DNA from: Bacteroidota bacterium
GTDB lineage: Bacteria; Bacteroidota; Bacteroidia; Flavobacteriales_D; Sanyastnellaceae
Length of the DNA stretch: 64,000 nucleotides
Assembly (NCBI GenBank): GCA_002746975.1
Contig: NVXE01000002.1
Location: 148,084 to 212,083 of the forward strand
Direction: 5' to 3'
This document shows positions 14,463 to 25,200 of this stretch, one piece after another (within the stretch, counting starts at the first letter, position 1; each line of letters begins with the position of its first letter). Both the position numbers and the translations under genes were made by a program. The notes under the pieces are model-generated. The model was not told the DNA's origin, made no database searches, and was given only the letters and a program-made list of their open reading frames with translations.

Positions 14463-16685
14463 TTATCGAAGTAAATTGACTAATCCCCTCATTTCTTCGG
14501 CATCAACATCATAACCTTGAACTTTAATAACCCATTGATATACTCCATCTGGTGCAAAATGGTCTCCTCCATTAACATTTCCCATCCAAGCATCATCTAA
14601 AGAAGTGCTAGAGTAAACAATGTCTCCCCATCTATTGTAGATAACTAATTCGAAAGACTCTATTTGGCGTCCAATAATTTTAAATGCATCATTTAATCCA
14701 TCATTATTAGGTGTGAATGCAGATGGTATATAAAGTATCACAGACCCGTAAAGGTGAATCTGTGCGACATCGAAACAACCGTTATTTGATGTTACTGTAA
14801 CTTCAGCATCATACTCATCAAGTCCATCATAATTATGAGTAACATCTCTTTCATATCCGTAACTTCCATCTCCAAAATTCCAAATGAAATTAAATGCACC
14901 CGGAAATGGCTCTACAGGATCAGTGATAACACTAAAATCATAAGTATCGTCTCCTAGATCATATCGAACTACTGTTGCTGATACTGTTTCAACTTCTACT
15001 CTTGTTGAAGCGGAGATATCGTAATCACAATTATCAACTACTAAAACTTCGAATGTTGTACCAACTGTTGGCGAAACTGTATGCGCAAGTTCGTCATCTA
15101 GAAAATTCTCCCAAAAGATTTGGTATGGAGGCTGACCACCTTCAATTGAAAGCTCCAAGGTGCTCTCAGCTCCATTGCAAAGCAAAGTGTCATTAGGCAT
15201 TGTAATCATAAGAGGATCATATGGAACCTCAAAAAGTGTCTGTAAATAAAGATCCCTATCACAGCCATCGTGGATATAAATTTCCATTAGTTGAGGAGTC
15301 AATGAGGTATGGTCGATACACTCTTCTGACCCAAAGTCAACACCGTTAATGGTCCAATTATAAGTTACCGGAGGGTATTCTAGTGTTGGGTTTTGAATTA
15401 AATCAACACAAACTGTGGCATACTCATCACAAAGTGCTGTTACGGTCTCTGGAGTTGTTGCTTCGAGAGGAGGTGTATCGTAAATAAAGATACTTAAGGA
15501 ACTTTCTGTTGTACCACTAATAATGTTTAAAATAAGCTCCTCTGTCCCTTCATCAATATAGTCTTGTGGGACGACAAATGAAAGGGCCAAATCATACTCT
15601 CCTATGGGAATAACCGCAGTAGTGGGCAGGCCTTCTATATCATCTGTGAAAGATGCCTCCGATAGTGGATCTACTTGGATTTGGAATTCAAAAGGGTATA
15701 CAGATGGGACTAGACATGGTCTACTGATTGTAATAGTCGAAACACCACAATCTTCCCATGCACAGTATATGACTTGGTCATCGAGTGGGTCAGGGTCACA
15801 ATCTGGAGCAGCAGTTGCTTCGTATGCAGTAGGAATTGGCGACCCGAAACTCCCCTCCTCTAAAATAACAATAGATTCTAACCAATCATCTGAACCGTCA
15901 GCAATAGCAAGCTTGATGTGATATGTTAGCCCACAACTTACAGGATTAGACGCTGTGAAAACTTGTGTGTATCCATTAATGCATGGCTGTTCAATAGCAG
16001 CGGGATTATCAATATAATACTCTGAGTTTAATATGTTGTTAACTGAGCTTATAGTAACTGGTAGGGCGGGATCTGAATCAGGAACTTGAGCAATATTAAT
16101 TGCACCATTAGGGAAGCCTGCAGGAGAAGCAAATGGACCTGTAATCCCTGGCCCTGAAAGAAAAAAAGCAAAAATATCGTTATAAGCAGAATTAACGTAT
16201 GTAAGATACTCATCTGAGCCAAATACGTAGTTAAATGAAACGAAATCTCCAGAAGGTTGAAAATCAAATTCAAGTATGCAAACGTCATTTACAGATGAGA
16301 CAGTGAAGAATTCTCCAATTAGTGGAGGTACTGAATTTGCAACATTAAGAAGGTCTATATCACCTGCTCCTCCACATGCTGTACATCCTGAAGAAGGGTC
16401 ACAAGTTGCAGGGTTTGTTGCCAAATCGGTACTTAGTATCACACCACTATTAACGTTAAAGCCTACTGCATTAGTTAAATACCCAATTTGTTCTAGAGAA
16501 CCCGTGAATTGAACATTTGTAGCTGTTACTCCTTCACCTAAAAGTACATTATTAACATACTGAGTAGGTGTCATAGCCTGAGAAATATTCATTTGTGCTG
16601 ACACAATGTTCTCGCATACAATAGAAAAGAAAGCTAATGAAATAGCTATGTACGAAAAGCGGGGTTTTAGCGTTATCTTCTTCAT
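14463..16685 (-). CDS. T9SS-exported protein with choice-of-anchor L, PKD and gliding-motility C-terminal domains
   Basis: 740 residues from ATG 16685 (signal peptide ending in VSAQ); the start at 16721 would add a non-signal stretch. Residues about 20-280 form a choice-of-anchor L domain (NVNSGVILSTD, FNYVFGSDEYLTYVNSAYNDIFAFFLSGP). Ig/PKD-like modules follow, including FIWNFGDGSYGYERDVTHNY. The C-terminus (LYIPSAFTPNNDGLNDAFKI, YNRWGDIVYSS) is the CHU_C/gliding-motility-associated domain that directs export by the type IX system and surface attachment. Probably a surface adhesin. It is divergent from the GlmU-like gene. Confidence 0.85.
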   Translation of the reverse strand: MKKITLKPRFSYIAISLAFFSIVCENIVSAQMNISQAMTPTQYVNNVLLGEGVTATNVQFTGSLEQIGYLTNAVGFNVNSGVILSTDLATNPATCDPSSGCTACGGAGDIDLLNVANSVPPLIGEFFTVSSVNDVCILEFDFQPSGDFVSFNYVFGSDEYLTYVNSAYNDIFAFFLSGPGITGPFASPAGFPNGAINIAQVPDSDPALPVTISSVNNILNSEYYIDNPAAIEQPCINGYTQVFTASNPVSCGLTYHIKLAIADGSDDWLESIVILEEGSFGSPIPTAYEATAAPDCDPDPLDDQVIYCAWEDCGVSTITISRPCLVPSVYPFEFQIQVDPLSEASFTDDIEGLPTTAVIPIGEYDLALSFVVPQDYIDEGTEELILNIISGTTESSLSIFIYDTPPLEATTPETVTALCDEYATVCVDLIQNPTLEYPPVTYNWTINGVDFGSEECIDHTSLTPQLMEIYIHDGCDRDLYLQTLFEVPYDPLMITMPNDTLLCNGAESTLELSIEGGQPPYQIFWENFLDDELAHTVSPTVGTTFEVLVVDNCDYDISASTRVEVETVSATVVRYDLGDDTYDFSVITDPVEPFPGAFNFIWNFGDGSYGYERDVTHNYDGLDEYDAEVTVTSNNGCFDVAQIHLYGSVILYIPSAFTPNNDGLNDAFKIIGRQIESFELVIYNRWGDIVYSSTSLDDAWMGNVNGGDHFAPDGVYQWVIKVQGYDVDAEEMRGLVNLLR

Positions 16686-16730
16686 GGTAATTTGCTGTAA
16701 GATAAGTAATTTCATTATCATTCAATTCAT

Positions 16731-16738
16731 TAAGTTTG
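16731..16738 (+). promoter_or_regulatory. Leaderless -7 element of the GlmU-like gene
   Basis: TAAGTTTG ends 4 nt before ATG 16743; full consensus match. Confidence 0.65.
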
Positions 16739-16742
16739 CTAC

Positions 16743-17903
16743 ATGTTGAATATCACCTATATATCAGACTCGAAAAGTACAGAAATATATCCTTTAAATG
16801 TCGGTAGATGTGAGTCTACTCTGCACTTTGGAGCGAGATCTTCTGCTCAACAATGGAAAGAGGCTCTTAGAGACATGGGTGATGGTGACCTTGAACTAAA
16901 CTCTCGTCTTCTTCCCACTTCAAATGCCGTTAACCTTATCAAGGGGTTAAAACCGGGTGATTTTATAACTTTAAAGGACGAATTCATTGCCAAATTTAAA
17001 AAGTATGGTACTGAATCATATAAAACTCGAGACGTAGAAACTGATCTAAAGGGAGAAGACCCATTATTATTTACAGAATTCGCTTATGATTATTTCAAAC
17101 TATGTGATATAGGAATTCGTGAAGATTTAGAGAGATTAAAATCAGCTTGGAGCGTTCGTACTTTATCTGAAAACGAAAGAGAAGCATGGATGCTTTCCGG
17201 AGTAATCATTCATGGTGACCTTAATAAATTACATATTTCACCTGGAGTAAAATTACGTAGCTGTATTATTAATACTGAAGGAGGTGATGTAGTCTTAGGA
17301 CCTAATTCCGAGGTTATGGAGGGAGCTTGTATTAGGGGGCCCTTCACATTAGGCGAATCGAGCCAGGTGAGGATGGGGGCACTTATTTATGGCCCTACTT
17401 CAATCGGAAAGCACTGTAAAGTTGGTGGCGAATTAAGTAATGTTGTCTTTCACGATTATTCTAATAAAGCACATGGTGGTTTTTTAGGAAATAGCGTGCT
17501 TGGATCGTGGTGTAATTTAGGTGCTGAGACATCTTCAAGTAATTTGAAAAACACTTATGGAAAGGTTAAAGTTTACAGTGGCGGGGAAAAAACTTTAGTT
17601 AAAAGCGAACTAATATTTTGTGGACTATTAATGGGAGATCACAGTAAAACAGGTATTCACACTGCATTTAATACAGCTACCGTTGTAGGAGCATTCTGTA
17701 ACGTTTTCGGACCTGATACTCCTCCTAAACATATACCTTCGTTCTCATGGGGAGGATCCAATGGGCTTGAAGTTTATAAAGTGGAGCAGGCCATTAATAC
17801 GGCTAGGAAAGTTATGGCTAGAAGAGATATTAAACTCAGCCCAGTTATTGAAGTAGAAATATTAAAATTATTCTCCGATAGTGAAGAGGATAGGGAAAAG
17901 TAG
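16743..17903 (+). CDS. GlmU-family putative sugar nucleotidyltransferase
   Basis: 386 residues. The N-terminal region (NVGRCESTLHFGARS, LKPGDFITL) is a reduced relative of the nucleotidyltransferase domain and lacks a clear GXGTRM signature. Residues about 160-350 are left-handed beta-helix hexapeptide repeats (VVLGPNSEVMEGACIRGPFTLGESS, GKHCKVGGELSN, GDHSKTGIHTAFNTATVVGAFCNVFG). This is the Bacteroidota 'GlmU family' protein, thought to act in amino-sugar nucleotide synthesis, but without the canonical pyrophosphorylase motif activity is uncertain. It lies directly upstream of lon with a separate promoter between them. Confidence 0.75.
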   Translation: MLNITYISDSKSTEIYPLNVGRCESTLHFGARSSAQQWKEALRDMGDGDLELNSRLLPTSNAVNLIKGLKPGDFITLKDEFIAKFKKYGTESYKTRDVETDLKGEDPLLFTEFAYDYFKLCDIGIREDLERLKSAWSVRTLSENEREAWMLSGVIIHGDLNKLHISPGVKLRSCIINTEGGDVVLGPNSEVMEGACIRGPFTLGESSQVRMGALIYGPTSIGKHCKVGGELSNVVFHDYSNKAHGGFLGNSVLGSWCNLGAETSSSNLKNTYGKVKVYSGGEKTLVKSELIFCGLLMGDHSKTGIHTAFNTATVVGAFCNVFGPDTPPKHIPSFSWGGSNGLEVYKVEQAINTARKVMARRDIKLSPVIEVEILKLFSDSEEDREK

Positions 17904-17948
17904 TTTGGCCTAAATGCTAGTTCTCGATACAAAATTGACAAAAATCGC

Positions 17949-17963
17949 CTGACACGCTGTCAG
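17949..17963. promoter_or_regulatory. CTGACA-CGC-TGTCAG palindrome upstream of lon
   Basis: CTGACACGCTGTCAG is a perfect inverted repeat with 6-nt arms and a 3-nt centre, 10 nt upstream of the sigma-54-type -24 element. It is placed where an activator or heat-shock regulator would bind. It probably controls lon with the promoter below; the protein that binds is not identified. Confidence 0.6.
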
Positions 17964-17973
17964 ACATACTCTA

Positions 17974-17988
17974 TGGCACGCACCTTGC
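17974..17988 (+). promoter_or_regulatory. Sigma-54 (RpoN) promoter of lon
   Basis: TGGCACGCACCTTGC matches the -24/-12 consensus TGGCACG-N4-TTGC exactly, with GG and GC separated by 10 nt, 25 nt before the lon ATG. The other promoters found in this window are of the TAnnTTTG type. Confidence 0.8.
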
Positions 17989-18013
17989 GTTGTGAAGAGT
18001 AGAATATAATTTC

Positions 18014-20464
18014 ATGACTGATTACAATCCACATTTCCAATTACTTACTGACTCAGCCGACGAAGAGTTTATTCCTATTATTTCAGAAGAGGACGAAAAA
18101 GCTATGCATAAAGAGGAGATTCCTGAAAACATGCCACTTCTTTCATTGAGGAATACTGTTCTTTTTCCAGGGGTAGTTATCCCTATTACAGTGGGACGAG
18201 ACAGATCTATTCGCCTTATTAAAGAAGCTAAGAAGAATAAAAAGCACATAGGAGTGGTATCGCAAAAAGATGCTGAAGTAGAGATGCCCAGTGGTGATGA
18301 TTTGAACCACATAGGTACCGTTGCTCGTATAATCAAGCTTTTGCGTATGCCCGATGGTACTAATACCGTTATCCTTCAAGGCCAAAGGAGATTTGTTTGG
18401 GATGAAATAGTTGAAGAAAACAAGTATCTAATTGCAAAAGTATCGGCATACGGAGGAGTTGAGAGCTTACCAGACACGAAAGCAACACAGGCTTTAGTTG
18501 AGAGTTTAAAAGATTTAGCGATAGAAATAATTGAAATGAGCCCAACTATCCCTTCAGAAGCCGCTGGAGCGATAAAAAACATTGAAAGATTGGGGTTTCT
18601 TGTAAACTTCATAGGTTCTAATATGAATGCTACTGTTAAAGCAAAACAGAAATTACTCGAGATTGAAGACCTTGAAAAAAGAGCTAACAAAGTTCTTCAA
18701 ATGCTTCATAAGGAGAAACAAATTCTAGAGCTTAAGAATGATATTCAAAGTAAAGTGAGGGATGATTTGGACCAACAGCAAAGGGAGTATTTTTTGAATC
18801 AACAGATGAAGAAAATTCAGGAGGAGCTGGGTGCTAATCCATTAAAAGAGGAGATTGAAGAAAAGAAGGCACGTGCACTTAAAAAGAAGTGGCCAGAGGC
18901 TGCATCTGAGCTGTTCGATAAAGAGATTAAGAGGCTCGAGAGGATGAACTCACAAGCGGCTGAATACAGCATGCAATCTAATTATATCGAGCTACTACTC
19001 GATTTGCCTTGGGATGAGCGTTCGAAAGACAATTTCGACCTGAAAAATGCAGTGAAGGTGTTAAATGGAGATCACTACGGACTAGATAAAGTTAAAGAGA
19101 GAATTGTAGAACATCTCGCTGTACTTAAAATCAAAGGCGACTTAAAGGCTCCCATACTTTGTCTTTATGGGCCTCCCGGTGTAGGTAAAACTTCATTAGG
19201 CCGTAGTATAGCTGAAGCTCTTGGACGTAAATATGTTAGAATGAGCCTTGGAGGAATGAGAGATGAAGCTGAAATCCGCGGACATAGAAGGACTTATATC
19301 GGCGCTATGCCTGGACGTATTCTGCAAAATCTAAAAAAGGCGGGAACATCTAACCCACTTTTCGTACTGGACGAAATAGATAAACTCGCTAAAGACAGTC
19401 ATGGTGATCCATCATCTGCTTTACTTGAGGTATTAGACCCAGAACAGAATAGTACGTTTCATGACAACTACCTTGATTTAGATTACGATCTAAGCAGGGT
19501 AATGTTTATTGCTACTTGCAACGACTTATCTACAATACATCCCGCTCTCAGAGACAGAATGGAAATAATTGAAGTTTCTGGCTATACTATTCAAGAAAAA
19601 GTTCAAATCGCAAAACGTCACCTCCTACCTAAACTCATTAAGGATACAGGACTTAAGCGTACTGAAATAACTATACCTGTTGCAACTATTGAGAAAGTTG
19701 TAGAACTTTATACAAACGAATCCGGAGTGAGAGGGCTTGACAAAAGAATAGCTAAAGTTGTACGAAATCGTGCAAAAGAAATAGCTATGGAAGAATCATA
19801 TACAGCAGAAGTATCTCCTAATGATCTTACCGGTATTCTAGGTAGACCTTATGAGAAAGATCGGTATCAAAACAATGATGTTGCTGGTGTAGTTACTGGT
19901 CTAGCATGGACTCCTACTGGAGGGGACATACTTTTTATAGAAACCTCATTAACGCACGGAAAAGGAAAATTAACCTTAACAGGTAATCTTGGAGAAGTGA
20001 TGAAGGAAAGTGCCATAATCGCTCTTGAGTATTTAAAATCTCACTGTGTTGAGTTAGGAATAAAACCTGAAAGATTCGAAAAATGGAACGTTCACGTTCA
20101 CGTTCCTCAGGGAGCTATTAAGAAAGATGGACCAAGTGCGGGTATAACTATGCTTACTGCTTTGGCCTCAGCATTTACTCAAAGAAAGGTCAGGAAGTAT
20201 CTTGCAATGAGTGGTGAAATTACATTACGAGGTCAAGTACTTCCAGTGGGTGGAATTAAAGAAAAAATTCTTGCTGCTAAGCGAGCTGGAATTAAAGAAA
20301 TCATTCTCTGCGAGCGCAACAGACAAGACATAGAAGATATCGATTCTAGGTATATAAAAGGTATGAAATTCACTTACGCAACGAAAATGGATGAGGTGGT
20401 GAAAAGGGCATTACTCTCTGACAAAGTAGATACACCTATAGATTTCGGCAAGAAGCTAGATTAA
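18014..20464 (+). CDS. lon: ATP-dependent protease La
   Basis: 816 residues. The N-terminal LAN substrate-recognition domain (MPLLSLRNTVLFPGVVIPI, about 38-58) is followed by a coiled region, an AAA+ domain (Walker A GPPGVGKT at about 386, LFVLDEIDKL Walker B), and a C-terminal serine-lysine protease (GPSAGIT with S708, K about 751 in GGIKEK). It degrades misfolded and regulatory proteins. The first 35 residues before LAN are acidic, slightly longer than in E. coli. It has its own sigma-54 promoter, which suggests stress or heat-shock control, and is followed by porQ. Confidence 0.96.
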   Translation: MTDYNPHFQLLTDSADEEFIPIISEEDEKAMHKEEIPENMPLLSLRNTVLFPGVVIPITVGRDRSIRLIKEAKKNKKHIGVVSQKDAEVEMPSGDDLNHIGTVARIIKLLRMPDGTNTVILQGQRRFVWDEIVEENKYLIAKVSAYGGVESLPDTKATQALVESLKDLAIEIIEMSPTIPSEAAGAIKNIERLGFLVNFIGSNMNATVKAKQKLLEIEDLEKRANKVLQMLHKEKQILELKNDIQSKVRDDLDQQQREYFLNQQMKKIQEELGANPLKEEIEEKKARALKKKWPEAASELFDKEIKRLERMNSQAAEYSMQSNYIELLLDLPWDERSKDNFDLKNAVKVLNGDHYGLDKVKERIVEHLAVLKIKGDLKAPILCLYGPPGVGKTSLGRSIAEALGRKYVRMSLGGMRDEAEIRGHRRTYIGAMPGRILQNLKKAGTSNPLFVLDEIDKLAKDSHGDPSSALLEVLDPEQNSTFHDNYLDLDYDLSRVMFIATCNDLSTIHPALRDRMEIIEVSGYTIQEKVQIAKRHLLPKLIKDTGLKRTEITIPVATIEKVVELYTNESGVRGLDKRIAKVVRNRAKEIAMEESYTAEVSPNDLTGILGRPYEKDRYQNNDVAGVVTGLAWTPTGGDILFIETSLTHGKGKLTLTGNLGEVMKESAIIALEYLKSHCVELGIKPERFEKWNVHVHVPQGAIKKDGPSAGITMLTALASAFTQRKVRKYLAMSGEITLRGQVLPVGGIKEKILAAKRAGIKEIILCERNRQDIEDIDSRYIKGMKFTYATKMDEVVKRALLSDKVDTPIDFGKKLD

Positions 20465-20468
20465 ACAG

Positions 20469-20476
20469 TAAGTTTA
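20469..20476 (+). promoter_or_regulatory. Possible -7 element of porQ
   Basis: TAAGTTTA (one mismatch) ends 5 nt before ATG 20482. It could provide lon-independent expression of porQ. Confidence 0.35.
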
Positions 20477-20481
20477 TTTAA

Positions 20482-21522
20482 ATGCACATAACTACTTATA
20501 AATCAATACTTACTTTATTATTCTTGTATTTAGGGACACATTGTCTTTTTAGTCAGGACATTGTTTTGGGATCTATTCCGTTGGATCTAGCAATTGATGC
20601 TAGAAGTGCAGCATTGGGAGGGAAACTAGCTTCTAGTTTAAGCCCAAACGAACAAGCTGCAACCTATAATCCTGCTCTTGTTGATAGTGCCTCAATAGGT
20701 CAGGTTTACGTTTCTTATCTTAATTATTACGCAGGAATAAAAGTAGGATCCGTGGATGCCGTTATTAATAATAAAGGTAAACGTACTGTTCATGCCGGTG
20801 CTAGATTTTCTTCTTTCGGTAAGTTTGATGGATATGACCCCTCTGGTGTTTCCACTGGTGATTTTTCTGGAGGAGATTATTTTTTACAGGCAGGTGTAAG
20901 CTGGAAATTAGACTCCGTTTGGAGTGCTGGAATAACCGGATGGAGTGGATTTAGAAATCTTGCTCGTGAAAACGCAGGTGTTATTGGAGTTGATGTTGGT
21001 ATAATGGGCCGATGGGATGAACGCTATTTGGCTGTAGGAGTTTTGATTTCAGGTTTGGGACAGCAATTTGCTGGAACGGGGAGTCAACCAGTGGGAAGCA
21101 TGCCAATAAACGTACAAGCTGGTTTTACTAAAGGCTTTGACAATGCCCCTTTTACTTTCTTTTTGCAAATGGAGCATCTTGAAAAATGGGGCCTCGCTCC
21201 AGCTGGAACCTATGATGATGGTCTTGATCCGCTTACCGGTGAAGTTATACCAAACCAAAAGTGGGAATTCGGTGATCAGCTGTCTCGCCACTTAAGAGGT
21301 GGAGTTGAAGTTAATTTAGGTAGTGGTTTAATGGCTCAAATGGGGTATGATCACAGACGAAGGCTAGAAATGGAGGCTACTGGAAGAAGGGGGACGAACG
21401 GTTTTTCTATAGGGTTAGCAATGAAAATTGGTGATGTTGATCTTGGTTTGGCAAGAAATACCTACCACTTTGCAGGATCGTCTACTCACTTATCCATCGT
21501 TTTCTCACTTCCTGGCCAATAA
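20482..21522 (+). CDS. porQ: Type IX secretion system protein PorQ
   Basis: 346 residues with a signal peptide. The mature protein begins LGSIPLDLAIDARSAALGG, the characteristic PorQ/PorV-like opening. It ends with a beta-strand pattern (VFSLPGQ) as expected of an outer-membrane barrel. PorQ works with PorU/PorV/PorZ in the T9SS attachment complex that processes and anchors cargo at the surface. This agrees with the four to five T9SS cargo-type proteins in the window. Adjacency to cmk is, from memory, common in Bacteroidota. Confidence 0.85.
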   Translation: MHITTYKSILTLLFLYLGTHCLFSQDIVLGSIPLDLAIDARSAALGGKLASSLSPNEQAATYNPALVDSASIGQVYVSYLNYYAGIKVGSVDAVINNKGKRTVHAGARFSSFGKFDGYDPSGVSTGDFSGGDYFLQAGVSWKLDSVWSAGITGWSGFRNLARENAGVIGVDVGIMGRWDERYLAVGVLISGLGQQFAGTGSQPVGSMPINVQAGFTKGFDNAPFTFFLQMEHLEKWGLAPAGTYDDGLDPLTGEVIPNQKWEFGDQLSRHLRGGVEVNLGSGLMAQMGYDHRRRLEMEATGRRGTNGFSIGLAMKIGDVDLGLARNTYHFAGSSTHLSIVFSLPGQ

Positions 21523-21547
21523 TGCATTATGATTGAAGCCACGTGAC

Positions 21548-21555
21548 TATCTTCG
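21548..21555 (+). promoter_or_regulatory. Leaderless -7 element of cmk
   Basis: TATCTTCG ends 4 nt before ATG 21560; the TTCG variant also occurs at the carboxylase gene. Confidence 0.55.
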
Positions 21556-21559
21556 AACC

Positions 21560-22258
21560 ATGGCAAAGCACCGAATAACCATTGCAATTGACGGCCACTC
21601 TTCCGCTGGTAAGAGCACTATGGCGAAAGCTTTAGCAAAGGAGCTAAACTATGTGTACGTTGACACGGGAGCTATGTATAGGGGAGTAACACTCTATGCT
21701 ATGAAAGAACGCTTAGTGATGAATGGAGAAGTCGATGAAGAAGGACTTATAAGATCATTAGAACGTTTGTTTCTAACATTTAGATTCAATCCTAATACAG
21801 AATGCTCCGAAATGTATTTAAGTGGTGTGAACATTGAGAAGGAAATTCGCACTATGGAGGTAGCTAAAAACGTCAGTTTAGTATCTAAGATTCCAGCTGT
21901 AAGGACTAAGTTAGTTGCAAAACAGAGAAGGATGGCTGAAGGAAGTGGTGTGGTGATGGATGGTAGAGATATCGGAACCGTAGTTCTTCCTAATGCTGAT
22001 TTAAAATTCTTTATGACAGCTGACCCTGAGGTGAGAGCGTGGAGAAGATTAAGAGAGCTGCAAGAAAACGGTAAGGATGTCACTTACAACGAAGTTCTTG
22101 AAAATGTTTTAGAAAGAGATAGACTTGATTCCGAAAGAGCAGTAGCTCCTTTAAAACAAGCTAAAGACGCTATTGTCATTGATAACAGTAATCTTACGAC
22201 AGAGGAGCAATACGAATTCATGCTGAATATCACGAAAAAGAGAATGGAAGAGGTATGA
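21560..22258 (+). CDS. cmk: (d)CMP kinase
   Basis: 232 residues from ATG 21560. P-loop GHSSAGKST (12-20), DTGAMYR, MDGRDIGTVVLPNADLKFF (substrate-binding arm) and AWRRLREL, then SERAVAPLKQA. It phosphorylates CMP and dCMP. The TTG start at 21533 would add nine unneeded residues and is rejected; the -7 element 4 nt before 21560 supports the shorter form. The stop overlaps the next gene (ATGA). Confidence 0.94.
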   Translation: MAKHRITIAIDGHSSAGKSTMAKALAKELNYVYVDTGAMYRGVTLYAMKERLVMNGEVDEEGLIRSLERLFLTFRFNPNTECSEMYLSGVNIEKEIRTMEVAKNVSLVSKIPAVRTKLVAKQRRMAEGSGVVMDGRDIGTVVLPNADLKFFMTADPEVRAWRRLRELQENGKDVTYNEVLENVLERDRLDSERAVAPLKQAKDAIVIDNSNLTTEEQYEFMLNITKKRMEEV

Positions 22259-25200
22259 CGTCTAAGCCATTATTCCGAGAAATACTTTCGATTTTTACGT
22301 TTTCTTTAGCATTGGCAGGTTGTGCTCAACAAGAAAACTCTTCGCTTAACGAACATCTTTTAGGAATAGACAAGGTTGAGGAGCCTGAGTTCTTATCTAT
22401 TAGAACAGAATGGGTAGACAGCATTTTAGACACTCTAACTATGGAGGAGCAAGTAGCCCAGCTTTTAATGGTTCCTGTGTATTCACGTAGTGATACATCG
22501 GGGTGGAGTGAAGCTGAAAGTTGGGTGCGAGATTTGGGATTAGGAGGAGTAATATGCATGCAAGGTGGGCCAGAAAACCAACGCAATAGAATAACTCGTT
22601 TACAAGATCTATCTGCAATACCACTAATGGTAGCTTCTGATGCGGAATGGGGGTTGGGTATGAGATTAGACTCTACACGAAGCTTTCCAAGAGCATTGAC
22701 ACTTGGTGCTACTGGAGATGCTGATTTAGTAAGGAGGTTTGGTAGAGCGGTAGGGATATCATTGAGAAATACTGGTATTACTGTAAACTTCGCCCCTGTT
22801 GTTGATGTAAACTCTAATTCGATTAATCCTGTTATAGGAAGTAGGAGTTTCGGTGAAAATGTACAACTCGTAGGTGAACTAGGACTTGCTTATTCTCGTG
22901 GTTTACAAGATGTAAATGTGCTTGCAACTGCCAAACATTTTCCTGGACACGGAGATAGTGACTCTGACTCTCATAAAACACTACCTCGTATTTCTGGAGA
23001 TAGAGCAAGATTAGATTCTGTTGAGCTCGCCCCTTTCAGGGTGTTAATCGATGGAGGAGTCGGAGCGATAATGGTTGCTCACCTAGATGTTCCTGCACTC
23101 GACAGCACCGATTCGCAACCCTCTACCCTATCGCCCGCTATCGTAGATACACTTCTTAGGCAGGAATTAGGCTTTAGAGGACTCGCTTTTACAGATGCTC
23201 TATCAATGAAAGGCTTTGCCGATTTCGCTGGGGATAGGCCTAGAGCTCGAGACGCACTATTAGCTGGTAACGATATTTTACTTTTCCCAGGCGACCCTAT
23301 TGAAGTTATTTCGGAGATTATAGAGTCGCTTAAAAATGGATCTATTGACTCATCTTTAGTTACTGAAAAATGTCGTAGAGTTCTGATGGCCAAGGTTTGG
23401 ACTAAAGCTGATGAAGAATTACCTCCATATGGCACTCCATGGGATGCTGCAGAAGCTGAAGATGTTCACCGTGAGATATTGCAAGCTTCTCTTACGCTTT
23501 TGACAAACAAGAACGAGGTAATTCCCATGTTAGAGGCAGAAGGTAAAATAGCTGTGATTAACATCGCAAATAAAACAGCTTCTAGCAGTAAGTTTACAGA
23601 ACATCTTTCTAAAACTCTGGGCAGATCTTTTAAAGTCAGCTCATTTACTGTAGGTAAAGACGGATCTGGATGGGGAAGAACTGAAGTACAGCTCGCTTGT
23701 GAAGATGCTGACTTAGTACTCGTTAATTTTTTAGAAACTAGTAATAGACCCTCAAAAAACTACGGAGTTTTTCGCAATGCATTAGACGAATGCTCAACTA
23801 GAATACTAAAATCTAAGGCTGACTCTTTGAATGGTACAAAGTGGATCGTGAACTTATTCGCGAACCCATATGTCATCGATGAAAACTGGGCAAGAATTAT
23901 TGAGAATGCTGAAGGGTTTGTTTTGGCATATCAGGATGATTATAGAACTCAGGAAGCTGTTGTAGATTTAATTTGTGGAGTGCATGGGACTAAAGGAACT
24001 TTACCTGTTACACCATCTGACTCTTCATTTAAACAGGGTTGTGGAATTATTGTAGATAATCAAAATTCTAGTAGACTAGGTTTTAATACTTCTGCTTGTG
24101 GAGGTGCTTGGGGGCCATCATCTAAGATTGACTCTATTGTAGAAATAGCATTAGACGCTGAAGCCTTCCCTGGATGTAGGGTGATGGTAGCTTACAAGGG
24201 AGTCGTAATGCATGATGGATCATACGGAACTACTGACGGCAAGGTTAAGGTGACTGAAAAAACAGTTTACGACCTAGCATCGATAACGAAAGTTGCTGCT
24301 ACGACTCTTTGCTTAATGAGGTTAGAGGAAACTGGGAATTTTGATTTGGACTCCCCTATTTCAAAGTATTTACACGAGTTAGACACATTAGAATTGGGTA
24401 CTAGGACCTTCAGGCAGATACTTTCTCATCAATCTGGTTTATATCCTTGGATTCCATTTTATCTCGAAACACTAAGCGATTCATTAGACTTACTTTCTGA
24501 TATCCCACTATGTGATAATAACATTTGCATCAATCCTAACTTGTTCATTTGCGAGGAGTTTGTTGACACCATGTATTTAAGAATACTCGAAGCTGAAATT
24601 AGGCCTGCTGGGGAGTATAGATATAGCGATTTGGGCTATTACCTTATTAATAAAATGTTGAATGAAACTTACAGAACCTCGAAGGCTATTGACTCTATTT
24701 CCTCATCATGGTTCTATAATCCAATGGGACTCTACAGCATGGGCTTCAATCCTCTAGAAAGGCCGGGAATGATGCTTTATGACATTGCACCTACTGAACA
24801 AGATGATATCTTCCGTAAATGTACTGTTCAAGGTCATGTTCATGATCCTGGGGCAGCTCTTTTAGGAGGAGTCTGTGGACACGCAGGTCTTTTTAGCGAT
24901 GCAAACGATTTAGCTAGGTTAGGCCAAATGCTTCTAAACAATGGTACTTACCTAGGCATAGATTTCCTCGACCCTGAGAAGAGTACTTTAGAGTCTTGGA
25001 CTGCAAGAGCTTATCCGGAGGAGGATAGTAATCGTAGAGGAATTGGATTTGACAAACCTGCTCTGGAACTAGACTCTGGCCCTACATGTGATAGAGCATC
25101 AGCTTCTAGCTTTGGGCATTCTGGATTTACTGGTACTCTTTTATGGGTAGATCCTGATTACGATCTAGTTTATGTATTTTTGAGTAATCGCACATATCCT

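Noticed and set aside
21533..21559. TTG start for cmk
   Set aside because: Adds residues before the P-loop domain and lies upstream of the likely transcription start.
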